Position numbers and translations under genes: made by a program
Part shown: positions 10,729-19,635 of the stretch, one piece after another
Numbering within the stretch: the first letter of the stretch is position 1
Layout of the letters: each line of letters begins with the position of its first letter
Assembly (NCBI RefSeq): GCF_000495915.1
Contig: NZ_AOFQ01000056.1
Span: 1-64,000 of the forward strand
DNA: 64,000 nt
Origin: Stutzerimonas chloritidismutans AW-1
GTDB taxonomy: Bacteria > Pseudomonadota > Gammaproteobacteria > Pseudomonadales > Pseudomonadaceae
Reading direction: 5' to 3'
Notes under the pieces: model-generated
Seen by the model: the letters and a program-made list of their open reading frames with translations, nothing else
What the model was told of the DNA's origin: nothing
The model's database searches: none

Positions 10729-11550
10729 TCAACGCTGCTTGATGGTCATCTGCCGGCGCTCGAACTCGACGATGCGCTGGCGGTAGTGCTCGATGGTCTG
10801 GGCGGTGAGAACGCTGCGCTGGTCATCCTTCAGCTCGCCGTTGAGCTCCTGGGACAGCTTGCGCGCCGCAGCAACCATGACATCGAAGGCCTGCTTGGGA
10901 TGGCGTGGGCCGGGCAGACCAAGGAAGAAGCTCACGGCCGGCGTGGTGAAGTGATCGATGTCGTCCAGATCGAAAGTACCAGGCTTGACGGCATTGGCCA
11001 TGGAGAACAACACCTCGCCATTGCCGGCCATGCTTTCGTGGCGATGGAAGATGTCCATTTCGCCGAAGCGCAGGCCACTCTCGAGAATGTTCTGCAGCAG
11101 CGCCGGACCACGGAAACCGTGAGGATCACGGCAAATGACGTTGATGACGAGTACTTCCTCGACGGGCGCCAGTTCCTTCTGCGGCTGGTCTTTCCCTTCC
11201 TCGTCATCACCAACAACCGGATCGAGCAGCGTCGGTACGGGCTCGTCGCTGTTGAGCTGGAGGTCGCCCTGAAAGGGTTCGTTCTGCCGGCGCTTCTTGC
11301 CGGACTCGCGCGCGCTCATCGTCGGCATGTCGCCCTCATCCAGAGAAGGCTCATGATCTCGATTAACCACGCGCGCCGGGCCTAGAAGCTCCGGAGAATC
11401 GTCGGCATCGGGAAGGTTGGAGAGGCTGCGGTCCAGCTTGAATTTCAGCTTGCCCTTGCCACCGCGCATGCGACGCCAGCCGTCGAACAGAATGCCGGCA
11501 ATGACAATGATGCCGATGACGATCAGCCACTCGCGCAGACCGATATCCAT
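10729..11550 (-). CDS. zipA: Cell division protein ZipA
   Basis: Membrane tether that anchors FtsZ rings at the division site. The 273-aa protein begins with one transmembrane helix ([18 protein letters not shown]), then a basic stretch [13 protein letters not shown], an acidic/Pro linker to about 130, and the globular FtsZ-binding domain ([49 protein letters not shown]). The length and layout are normal. It follows smc and precedes ligA on the same strand. Confidence 0.96.
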   Translation of the reverse strand: MDIGLREWLIVIGIIVIAGILFDGWRRMRGGKGKLKFKLDRSLSNLPDADDSPELLGPARVVNRDHEPSLDEGDMPTMSARESGKKRRQNEPFQGDLQLNSDEPVPTLLDPVVGDDEEGKDQPQKELAPVEEVLVINVICRDPHGFRGPALLQNILESGLRFGEMDIFHRHESMAGNGEVLFSMANAVKPGTFDLDDIDHFTTPAVSFFLGLPGPRHPKQAFDVMVAAARKLSQELNGELKDDQRSVLTAQTIEHYRQRIVEFERRQMTIKQR

Positions 11551-11731
11551 TAATGCTTTAACCTCTGAATTCGATGATAAAGACGCAACGAACAGTCACT
11601 TGGGACTGCTTCAAGCGCATCGCAAAAATTGTGCTCTAAGCTAGCACGACGAACGGTAACTTTGCACCGTGCGGTAGTTCTCTTTTTATAGCGTTCCTTG
11701 TATCAAAAATGCTCAAACACGCGGCTTAATC

Positions 11732-14700
11732 CTAGGCTTCGGCGAGTGCAACGGCCTGTTCGACGTCGACTGTCACCAGGCGTGAGCAGCCCGGCTCATG
11801 CATGGTCACACCCATCAGCTGATCGGCCATTTCCATGGCGATCTTGTTGTGGGTGATGTAGATGAATTGCACTTTCTCCGACATCTCCTTCACCAAGCGC
11901 GCGTATCGACCGACGTTCGCATCATCCAGCGGTGCGTCAACTTCATCGAGCATGCAGAACGGCGCGGGATTGAGCTGGAAGATGGCAAAAACCAGCGCCA
12001 GCGCCGTCAACGCCTTTTCGCCACCGGAAAGCAGGTGAATGGTGCTGTTCTTCTTTCCGGGCGGACGCGCCATGATCGCCACCCCGGTATCGAGTAAATC
12101 TTCTCCGGTAAGTTCCAGATAGGCATTGCCGCCGCCGAACACTTTCGGGAAAAGCGCCTGTAGGCCACCGTTGATCTGATCGAAGGTCTCTTTGAAGCGG
12201 TTGCGAGTTTCCCGGTCGATCTTGCGGATGACGTTTTCCAGCGTATCCAGCGCCTCGACCAGATCATCGTTCTGCGCATCGAGGTAACGTTTGCGTTCCG
12301 ATTGCTGCTGGTACTCATCGATCGCCGCGAGGTTGATCGGGCCCAGGCGCTGAATGCGCTGGCCAAGGCGCTCCAGCTCCGCCTCCCAACGCGGCTCGTC
12401 TGCATCGGCAGGGAGCGTGCCAAGCACGCCATGCAGATCGTAGCCGTCCTCCTGCAGCTGGTCCTGCAACGCCTTGCGGCGGACGCTCAGCCCTTGCCAA
12501 TCCAGCCTTTGCTGCTCCAGCTGCCCACGTAGCAGCTGCGCTTGCTGCTCGGCCTGAGTGCGGCGTTTTTCGGCATCACGCAGCTCGCGGTCGGCGTCTT
12601 CCAGGGCCAGTCGCGCATGCTTGAGTTCGTCTTCGACACCCATGCGACGCTCCAGCAGCTCTTCGAGCTTCATGCGCAGTTCTTCCAGCGGTGCCTCGCC
12701 CTCCTCCAGGTTCAGCGTCAGCTGCTCGCGGCGCTCGATGGCACGTTCGAACTGTTGCTCCAATCGCTCCAGCGCCTGCCGGGTGGACTCGTACTGCGCC
12801 TTGAGCGAACCGACCCGCAACGCCAGCTGATGCGCCTGGTCCTTGTGCTGACGGGCATCCTGGCGAATGCGATCGAGCCGCTCGCGAATGCCGTCGCGAC
12901 TGGCCAGCAATGTCTCGCGCTGCTCGGTGTCCTGGGCCATCGCATCCAGCGCGTCCTGTAGTTGCAGACGCGCCTCGCCGAGCTGTTCGGTCTCGATCTC
13001 GCGCTGTTCGTTCTGCTCGGAAAGCTCTTCATCCAGACGCTGGCGGCGCAGCGCCAACTGCTCGAGGCGCGCTTGCCCGGCAGATAGCTGCGCCTTGAGA
13101 TCGCTATGGCTGCGAGCTTCCTCCTGCTGCCGACGACGCTGCTGCTCGCGCTCGTCTTCGAGACGGGCCTGATCGCTACGCAACTCAGCGATGCGCTCTT
13201 CAACTGCCGCCAGGGCGGTTTCACGCTCTTCGCGCTCTGCCTGTAACCGCTCCAGTTCCTGCCCGCGGGCGAGCACACCAGATTCGGCCTCGCTGGCGCG
13301 CCGCACCCGCAGAAAATGCCGACCGACCCAGTAACCGTCCCGGCTGACCAGGCTTTCGCCGTCGTTGAGACCCGAGCGCGCGGCCAGCGCCTGCTCCAGC
13401 GAATCGACCGGACGCACGTTGCCCAGCCAGGGCGACAGATCCATAGCGGACTCGACCAGATCGAGCAAGCTACCAGCGCGGCGCGCACCGCCATCTGCAG
13501 GGCTGACCAGCCGCAGGTCGCCCTGCTCGAAGCCCTCGAAATCGACCGCCGTAAAATCATCCAGCAGCACGGCATGCAGATCGGCACCCAGCACGGTTTC
13601 AACCGCCACTTCCCAACCGGGCTCGACTCGCAGCCCTTCGGCGAGGCGCGGGCGTTGATCCAGTCCCTGCTCGCGGAGCCACTCGCCGACGCCCTTGCCG
13701 GGGTCCATCGCCGCCTGCTGCAGCGCCTCCAGCGAGGCGATGCGACCATTCAGACGCTGCAACTCACCCTGCGCCTGCTGCTGCGTCTGGGTCGCCTGCT
13801 GCAGCGTTTCACGCAATCGCTCCAGACGTTCATTGAGGGCATCGCCGGCCGCGGCGAGCGCTTCGAGATCGAGCTCACTGGCGGCAAGCTGCTCGCCCAG
13901 CTCGAGAATCGCCACATCTTCAGGATCGGTAGCCAGCAGCGCACGTTCGTCATCCAGCCGACGTTGACGTTCTGCCAGCCGCTCCAGGCTCTGCTCCAGC
14001 TGCTGGATGCGCGACTGCTGGACTTCAGCCACGCGGCGTGGCTCAGCGCTGAGCTGATTGAAGCGTTCCCATTGTTCCTGCCAGCCCTGCATGGCCGCTT
14101 CAGCCTCTTCCAGCTGGACGGCAGATTCCTCCGCGGCGGCGCCGGAGAGCTCCTGCTCTGGCTCGAGCATCGCCAGTTCCTCGCCGAGCGTGGCCAGCAG
14201 CGTGCGGTCGTGGCCGAGGTGTGATTCCGTCTCCAGTCGCGCCTGCTCCGCCTCGCGCAGATCGTCCTGCAACTGACGCAGGCGCTGCTGGCCGTGCTGG
14301 ATGCTCTGCTCGACCCGGGCGATATCGCCGCCAACCGAATAGAAGCGACCCTGCACCTGGTTGAAGCGCTCGGACAGCTCGTGGTGGCCGTCACGCAGGC
14401 GTTCGATGCTCGCGTCGGCGTTGCGCTGCTCGGCGACCAGCGCTTCGAAGGCGACTTCCTGATCGCCAATGACCTGCTCGCGCTGGCCGACCTGCTCGTT
14501 CAAGGCCTGCCAGCGCAGTGCCGACAGCTGCGCCTTAAGCTGACGCTCTTCGGCCTTGTATTCCTGATATTTCTCCGCCGACTGCGCCTGACGGTGCAGA
14601 CGTTCGAGCTGGCGTTCCAGCTCTTCGCGCAGGTCGGTCAGGCGAGCCAGGTTCTCGTGCGTCCGACGAATACGGTTCTCGGTTTCGCGCCGGCGCTCCT

Positions 14701-15220
14701 TGTACTTGGAGATGCCGGCCGCTTCCTCGATGAAGTTGCGCAGGTCCTCGGGCTTGGCCTCGATCAGTTTGGAGATCATGCCCTGCTCGATGATCGAGTA
14801 ACTACGCGGCCCGAGCCCGGTGCCGAGGAAGATATCGGTAATATCGCGGCGCCGGCACTTCACGCCGTTGAGAAAGTAGGTGTTCTGCGAGTCGCGGGTG
14901 ACGCGGCGGCGGATGGAAATTTCGGCGAAGGCTGCGTACTCACCGGTCAACGTGCCGTCGGAGTTATCGAAGATCAGCTCGATGCTCGCCTGGGTTACCG
15001 GCTTGCGCGTGTTCGAGCCATTGAAGATGACGTCCGTCATCGACTCGCCACGCAGGTTCTTAGCCGAGCTTTCGCCCATTACCCAGCGCACGGCGTCGAT
15101 GATGTTGGATTTGCCGCAGCCGTTCGGCCCGACCACCGCCGCCATGTTGCTCGGAAAGCTGACCGTGGTGGGATCGACGAAGGATTTGAAGCCGGCGAGT
15201 TTGATGCTTTTCAGTCGCAT
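11732..15220 (-). CDS. smc: Chromosome segregation SMC ATPase
   Basis: Condensin-type ATPase that organises and segregates the chromosome with ScpA/ScpB. The 1162-aa protein has the N-terminal head with Walker A GPNGCGKSN at 31-39, two long coiled coils (about 170-500 and 660-1000; very rich in Glu, Gln, Arg, Leu), the hinge in between (GKGVGEWLREQGL ... VAVETVLGADLHAVLLDDF) and the C-terminal head with the ABC signature LSGGEKALTALALVFAIF and Walker B FCMLDEVDAPLDD. It starts at the conserved MRLKSIKLAGFKSF. It is probably the first gene of the smc-zipA unit. The GC-rich coiled-coil repeats produce many false frames on both strands. Confidence 0.98.
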   Translation of the reverse strand: MRLKSIKLAGFKSFVDPTTVSFPSNMAAVVGPNGCGKSNIIDAVRWVMGESSAKNLRGESMTDVIFNGSNTRKPVTQASIELIFDNSDGTLTGEYAAFAEISIRRRVTRDSQNTYFLNGVKCRRRDITDIFLGTGLGPRSYSIIEQGMISKLIEAKPEDLRNFIEEAAGISKYKERRRETENRIRRTHENLARLTDLREELERQLERLHRQAQSAEKYQEYKAEERQLKAQLSALRWQALNEQVGQREQVIGDQEVAFEALVAEQRNADASIERLRDGHHELSERFNQVQGRFYSVGGDIARVEQSIQHGQQRLRQLQDDLREAEQARLETESHLGHDRTLLATLGEELAMLEPEQELSGAAAEESAVQLEEAEAAMQGWQEQWERFNQLSAEPRRVAEVQQSRIQQLEQSLERLAERQRRLDDERALLATDPEDVAILELGEQLAASELDLEALAAAGDALNERLERLRETLQQATQTQQQAQGELQRLNGRIASLEALQQAAMDPGKGVGEWLREQGLDQRPRLAEGLRVEPGWEVAVETVLGADLHAVLLDDFTAVDFEGFEQGDLRLVSPADGGARRAGSLLDLVESAMDLSPWLGNVRPVDSLEQALAARSGLNDGESLVSRDGYWVGRHFLRVRRASEAESGVLARGQELERLQAEREERETALAAVEERIAELRSDQARLEDEREQQRRRQQEEARSHSDLKAQLSAGQARLEQLALRRQRLDEELSEQNEQREIETEQLGEARLQLQDALDAMAQDTEQRETLLASRDGIRERLDRIRQDARQHKDQAHQLALRVGSLKAQYESTRQALERLEQQFERAIERREQLTLNLEEGEAPLEELRMKLEELLERRMGVEDELKHARLALEDADRELRDAEKRRTQAEQQAQLLRGQLEQQRLDWQGLSVRRKALQDQLQEDGYDLHGVLGTLPADADEPRWEAELERLGQRIQRLGPINLAAIDEYQQQSERKRYLDAQNDDLVEALDTLENVIRKIDRETRNRFKETFDQINGGLQALFPKVFGGGNAYLELTGEDLLDTGVAIMARPPGKKNSTIHLLSGGEKALTALALVFAIFQLNPAPFCMLDEVDAPLDDANVGRYARLVKEMSEKVQFIYITHNKIAMEMADQLMGVTMHEPGCSRLVTVDVEQAVALAEA

Positions 15221-15426
15221 GCGGCCTATCCGTGGCAGTCAGCGTGGGAACGAACAAGCGGGGTCGCCGTGAACATCGGAAATCCTGGCATCGAATGGGT
15301 ACTGGCAAGAAGCCAGGGAGTTTATCACGCAGCCTGGCTCCGCTCGCAGCGTGGCGGCGCACAGAACGGTGTGGCAGGTGAAGGCATCAGAAGTGCAAGC
15401 GGCGCTCGGGCTGGAAAGACGATTCG

Positions 15427-16422
15427 TCAGCCGCCCGTCATGCTCATGAAGCGCACCACCTGAACCTGCTCATCAGTGCGGAAGTGATGTTTCTCCGGCT
15501 TGAGTTGCAGTGCGTCCACCAGCGCATTGCGCAGGCGTTCGCCATCGCCCGGATGCCGGCGCATCAGGCTTTTCAGATCCAGCGCACCCTCGTGGCCGAG
15601 GCATAGCACCAGCTTGCCTTCGGCAGTCACGCGGACGCGGTTGCAACTGCCGCAGAAGTTGTTGCTGTGGGGCGAAATGAAGCCGACCTGTGTTTCGCTG
15701 CCCGCTACCTGCCAGTAACGCGACGGGCCGCCGGTAGCGTGACTGCTGCGCACCAGGGTGTGCCGCGCCTCGATCCGTTCGCGCACTTCGTCACTCGAGC
15801 AGAAGGTGATCTGGCGCTGATGACTGGACACGCTGCCCAGCGGCATCTCCTCGATGAAGCTGATATCCAGGCCGCGCTCGATGGCGAACTCCACCAGATC
15901 GAGAATCTCGTCGTCGTTGCGCCCCTTCTGCACCACGCTGTTGAGCTTGATCCGCTTGAAGCCAGCAGCGCGTGCCGCCTCGATGCCTGCCAGCACCTGA
16001 TCGAGGCGGTCACGGCGGGTCAGTTCGGCGAAGCGGTCGCGCTTGAGCGAGTCGAGGCTGATGTTCAGGCGCTTCACCCCGGCATCACGCAGCGCCGGCG
16101 CCAGACTTGGCAGCTGTGAACCATTGGTGGTGATTGCCAGGTCTTCGAGCTCGCTGCGCGCGCCCAGTTGCGCCAGCAGGCCGGTCAGCCCCTTGCGCAC
16201 CAACGGCTCGCCGCCGGTCACGCGAATGCGTTTGACACCGAGACTGATGAAGGCATCGGCCACGGCATAGAGCTCTTCGAGGGTAAGTATCTGCGCGCGG
16301 GGAGCGAAGACCATGTCTTCACTCATGCAGTAGGTGCAGCGAAAATCGCAGCGATCGGTTACCGATAACCTCAGGTAGGTGATGCGCCGGCCGAACGGGT
16401 CGACCAACTGGGAATCGGGCAT
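15427..16422 (-). CDS. moaA: GTP 3',8-cyclase (molybdenum cofactor biosynthesis)
   Basis: Radical-SAM enzyme that turns GTP into 3',8-cyclo-GTP, the first step of molybdopterin synthesis. In the 331-aa protein the radical-SAM cluster is Cys25-x3-Cys29-x2-Cys32 (DRCDFRCTYC). GGEPLVR follows, and the second cluster lies in FCGSCNRVRVTAEGKLVLCL. The chain ends MSMTGG; the C-terminal Gly-Gly is needed for activity in MoaA. The ATG at 16422 has a GGAGAG ribosome site; a TTG four codons upstream is less likely. P. aeruginosa has two moaA copies and this genomic position matches moaA2, but I cannot tell from the window whether another copy exists. Confidence 0.95.
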   Translation of the reverse strand: MPDSQLVDPFGRRITYLRLSVTDRCDFRCTYCMSEDMVFAPRAQILTLEELYAVADAFISLGVKRIRVTGGEPLVRKGLTGLLAQLGARSELEDLAITTNGSQLPSLAPALRDAGVKRLNISLDSLKRDRFAELTRRDRLDQVLAGIEAARAAGFKRIKLNSVVQKGRNDDEILDLVEFAIERGLDISFIEEMPLGSVSSHQRQITFCSSDEVRERIEARHTLVRSSHATGGPSRYWQVAGSETQVGFISPHSNNFCGSCNRVRVTAEGKLVLCLGHEGALDLKSLMRRHPGDGERLRNALVDALQLKPEKHHFRTDEQVQVVRFMSMTGG

Positions 16423-16611
16423 GGAACTCTCCAACTGCTGGCTGCGCCTGTATTCAGACTATGCGCTAAGCGCGAATCAGGCAAAGTGACGTTACCAACG
16501 GCGAGCGGTCCGCGCCACCGCCGGGCATGCAGCATCACGGTCGCAATGCTTTAATGAGCCGCTTTGGCAGGCGACCCGCTGACCTGCAACCCATGCGAGA
16601 GACCACAGCGA

Positions 16612-17463
16612 ATGGATAACGACTCCTTGAAAGCGATGAGCTGGCGCGAACGGCTATACGTCATCATCTTTTTCACCAATACCCCAGCGGGAAAACGCTT
16701 CGATACCTGGCTGCTGGTGATTATCCTCGCCAGTCTGGTCGTGGTGATGGTCGACAGCATCGCCTCCTTCAATGAGCGCCACGGGGAGCTGCTGACCACT
16801 CTGGAATGGGGATTCACCACGATATTCGCCCTGGAATACCTGGTGCGCATCTACACCCACCCCGAGCCACGCAAATACATCTTCAGCTTCTACGGCGCGG
16901 TGGACCTGCTCTCGGTGCTGCCGGCCTTCATCGCCCTGCTGCTACCCGATGCGCAGTACCTGCTGGTGGTACGCATCGTCCGCATGCTGCGGATTTTCCG
17001 TGTACTCAAGCTCACGCCCTACCTGAGCCAGGCGAACTTCCTGCTGGTGGCGCTGCAGGGCAGCCGGCAGAAGATCATCGTCTTCCTCGTCAGCGTAACC
17101 ACCCTGATCATCGTTTACGGCACGCTGATGTATGTGATCGAAGGGCCAGGCAATGGCTTCACCAGCATTCCGATAAGCATCTACTGGGCGGTGGTCACAC
17201 TGACCACGGTCGGCTTCGGCGATATCGTTCCGCATACGCCGTTGGGCAAGGCGCTGGCGACGATGGTGATGATCACTGGTTATTCGATCATCGCCGTGCC
17301 GACCGGCATCTTCACCGCCGAGCTGGCGAATGCCATGCGCCAGGACAGCCTGCGCCACAGCTGCCCGACCTGCGACAAGCTCACCCATGAGCCCAATGCG
17401 GCCTTCTGCAGTCGCTGCGGCAGCCAGCTGTTCGAGCGACGCGAAGGCGAGGCGCGCGACTGA
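16612..17463 (+). CDS. Voltage-gated-type K+ channel with C-terminal zinc ribbon
   Basis: Predicted six-helix ion channel of 283 aa. Helices S1-S4 occupy about 30-155. S4 carries spaced arginines (VVRIVRMLRIFRVLKL), the voltage-sensor pattern. The pore loop is LTTVGFGD, the K+ selectivity filter, followed by S6 (MVMITGYSIIAVPTGIFTAEL). After S6 a short tail holds CPTC and CSRC sixteen residues apart, a four-cysteine zinc ribbon (CxxC-x16-CxxC). Soluble C-terminal domains of this kind often control gating or assembly, but this one has no known ligand. The ATG at 16612 is chosen because it precedes the charged cytoplasmic N-terminus; 16 upstream codons are open but not protein-like. It is divergent from moaA. 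Confidence 0.92.
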   Translation: MDNDSLKAMSWRERLYVIIFFTNTPAGKRFDTWLLVIILASLVVVMVDSIASFNERHGELLTTLEWGFTTIFALEYLVRIYTHPEPRKYIFSFYGAVDLLSVLPAFIALLLPDAQYLLVVRIVRMLRIFRVLKLTPYLSQANFLLVALQGSRQKIIVFLVSVTTLIIVYGTLMYVIEGPGNGFTSIPISIYWAVVTLTTVGFGDIVPHTPLGKALATMVMITGYSIIAVPTGIFTAELANAMRQDSLRHSCPTCDKLTHEPNAAFCSRCGSQLFERREGEARD

Positions 17464-17584
17464 CACGAGCCAACCGTCGCGCGGGCTGGGTTGCCGACCC
17501 GCTGCATCGCCAACGGCATGGCGAACTGCCCTGAAGCAGGGCTGTCACATCCTCTGACTCGCGTCAGGCAGGATGGAGACCGGC

Positions 17585-17998
17585 ATGCCCTTGCTCAAAC
17601 TGCTGCACTTCGCTGCCCTGCTCTGCTGGTGCGGCTCGCTGCTTTATCTCCCGGCGCTGATCGCGGCGGGCACCAAGCGTAGCGATCAGCTCTTCTACCG
17701 TGACCATGCACACCTCACCCGCATGGTCTTCACCCTCATCAGCACCCCGGCTGCGCTGCTGGCGATCGGCTCCGGCACGGCGCTGTTCCTGCGCGACGGC
17801 ACGCTGGCAGGCTGGCTGATCATGAAGCTCACGGTGGTGACGGCGATGGCGCTCTGTCATGCGCTGTGCGGCGTTCTCGTCCTGCGCATCGAACGCGAGC
17901 CGGAGCGTGGCGTCACATACCAGTGCATCACCTTGGGCGTGATGGTGCCCGTGCTGATCGCCCTGACTCTGTGGCTGGTGCTGGCCAAGCCCTTCTGA
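17585..17998 (+). CDS. CopD/HemJ-like four-helix membrane protein
   Basis: Protein of 137 aa with four hydrophobic helices: LLHFAALLCWCGSLLYLPAL, VFTLISTPAALLAIGSGTAL, LIMKLTVVTAMALCHALCGV and MVPVLIALTLWLVLAKPF. A His in the first helix and a His in the third (CHALCG) are typical of small haem- or copper-linked membrane proteins such as the CopD superfamily. It stands just ahead of the caa3 oxidase genes, so a part in oxidase cofactor supply is plausible but unproven. I use the ATG at 17585 because GGAG stands six bases before it; an ATG four codons earlier (17573) is also possible. Confidence 0.75.
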   Translation: MPLLKLLHFAALLCWCGSLLYLPALIAAGTKRSDQLFYRDHAHLTRMVFTLISTPAALLAIGSGTALFLRDGTLAGWLIMKLTVVTAMALCHALCGVLVLRIEREPERGVTYQCITLGVMVPVLIALTLWLVLAKPF

Positions 17999-18119
17999 CC
18001 TCAAGGAACGACCGCCTCGCATGACCGACTCTCCGGCCCGATTCGTATACCCTCAGCGCCATTGCGCGGCGCAGCCCGGCAGGTCGCCAGGAGACGACTC
18101 GATCAGTTGCGACTCGCGC

Positions 18120-18596
18120 TTACGGCCCATCACCTTCAACGTCCACACCAACCGCGTGCTCGTAGACCAGGCGCCCGCCGAGAAAGGCCGCCAGCGAGAT
18201 CAGCACGGCGGTCAGCAGCGACAGGTAGAGACCCCACATGGCATCGCCGTCACCGCGATCCATGCCCTGGTAGCGCAACAGCCAGTTCAGCGAGGCCAGG
18301 GAAAGCATCATCACCGCCAGGATCGCATGGCACCACGCGGTCACCTTGCGGCGAATCTGCTGCACGGTGACCAGATCAATCACGCCGGCGACGCTGGCGA
18401 TCCAGCCGCCGATCGCACCCACACCGGAAAGCCAGAGGCCAGCGCGCCACCAGAATTCGTCAAGCGTCCACAGGTAGGCGAGATCCGCCGGCACCAGGCC
18501 GATCAACGCCGCGACGGGGAAGTGAATCATCATCGGGTGCAGCGGATGGCCGGCAATGGCGGCGTTGCTGTTGATGGACTCGCGTTCTGTGGCCAT
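18120..18596 (-). CDS. DUF2231 membrane protein
   Basis: Protein of 158 aa with four predicted helices and the DUF2231 start GHPLHPMMIHFPVAALIG, which carries conserved His residues, followed by WRAGLWLSGVGAIGGWIASVAGVIDL. DUF2231 proteins are often found beside oxidase or haem genes, but their function is unknown. The gene is divergent from coxB, with only about 20 bases between the two starts, so the promoters must overlap the coding ends. Confidence 0.85.
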   Translation of the reverse strand: MATERESINSNAAIAGHPLHPMMIHFPVAALIGLVPADLAYLWTLDEFWWRAGLWLSGVGAIGGWIASVAGVIDLVTVQQIRRKVTAWCHAILAVMMLSLASLNWLLRYQGMDRGDGDAMWGLYLSLLTAVLISLAAFLGGRLVYEHAVGVDVEGDGP

Positions 18597-18617
18597 CCGG
18601 CCCTCCCAGGCACTGAA

Positions 18618-19635
18618 GTGAAACGGGCCGCCCGGTGGTCGAGACGAGGCGGCAACCCTTTCAAATGGACCACGCTGGCGCTGGCAGTTCCTTTACTCGC
18701 GGCCTGCGACGGTCCGCAATCGGCGCTTTCACCGGCCGGCCCGATGGCCCGCGACGTGGCGAACGTCTGGTGGGCGATGTTCGGCTTTTCCGTGGTGGTG
18801 CTGCTGGTAGTGAGCGCGCTGTGGATCTACGCGATGCTGCGCCGCCCGCGAACGCACACCGCCGAAGAAGCCAAACGGATCAATCGTCGCTGGATCATCG
18901 GCGGCGGCCTGATCCTGCCCACCGTCACCATCATCGCCCTGCTGGCGTTCGGCATTCCCACCGGGCGCGGCATGCTGCCACTGCCGCTCGAGGGCGAGCA
19001 GCCGCTGCGCATCCAGGTCATCGGCCACCAATGGTGGTGGGAGGTGCGCTACCCGGAAAGCGGGGTGGTGACGGCCAACCAATTCATCCTGCCGGTCGAT
19101 CGCCCGGTGGACGTCGAGGTCACCAGCGCGGACGTGATCCACTCGTTCTGGGTGCCACGCCTGGGCGGCAAGCTGGACATGGTTCCCGGCCGGACCAACA
19201 CCCTGCGTGTGCAGGCCGCGCAGAGCGGGATTTTCCGCGGGCAATGCTCGGAGTTCTGCGGCAGTCAGCATGCGCACATGATTCTGCACGTAGAGGCGCT
19301 GGAAGCTGACGCTTTTTGCCAGCTGGATCGAGCCCCGCCGTGAGCTGCAGCACCAGCCACCCAGCGGCGATGCCGGTCGCGTCTTCGCTGAGCGCTGCGG
19401 GCAATGCCACCGCGTCACTGGCGTCAGCGAGGGCAATCGCGCACCGGACCTGAGCGATCTCGCCACCCGTCCGAGCCTCGGCGCCGGCGTGATCGCCAAC
19501 GATGCGGACGGCCTGCGCCGCTGGCTGAGCGATCACCAGAGCCTCAAGCACGGCAACGCCATGCCGCGGCACGACGACATTCCCGAAGAAACCCTCGGCC
19601 AGCTTGCCGACTGGCTGGAGACACTCGCTCCATGA
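18618..19635 (+). pseudogene. coxB: Cytochrome c oxidase subunit II of caa3 type, frameshifted before the cytochrome c domain
   Basis: Subunit II carries the CuA centre that takes electrons into the oxidase. From GTG 18618 the frame runs to TGA at 19343 (241 aa): lipoprotein-type signal (ALAVPLLAAC), two membrane helices, then the CuA domain with GHQWWWEVRYP, SADVIHSFWVPRLGGK and the ligands RGQCSEFCGSQHAHM. In a shifted frame directly after the T5 run at 19313-19317 the sequence continues as LFASWIEPRREL and a cytochrome c domain with haem motif CGQCH, ending at 19635, where its TGA overlaps the coxA ATG. Removing one T would give an intact 338-aa CuA-cytochrome c protein, the normal caa3 form. 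Either a real lesion or a homopolymer error; the short product would lack haem c. Confidence 0.85.

Noticed and set aside
18021-18617. N-terminal extension of the coxB frame
   Set aside because: It runs through the divergent DUF2231 gene in antisense and lacks protein character; the lipoprotein signal starts after GTG 18618.
19404-19631. N-terminal extension of the coxA frame
   Set aside because: These codons are an Arg-rich shadow of the coxB cytochrome c domain; the oxidase starts at ATG 19632.
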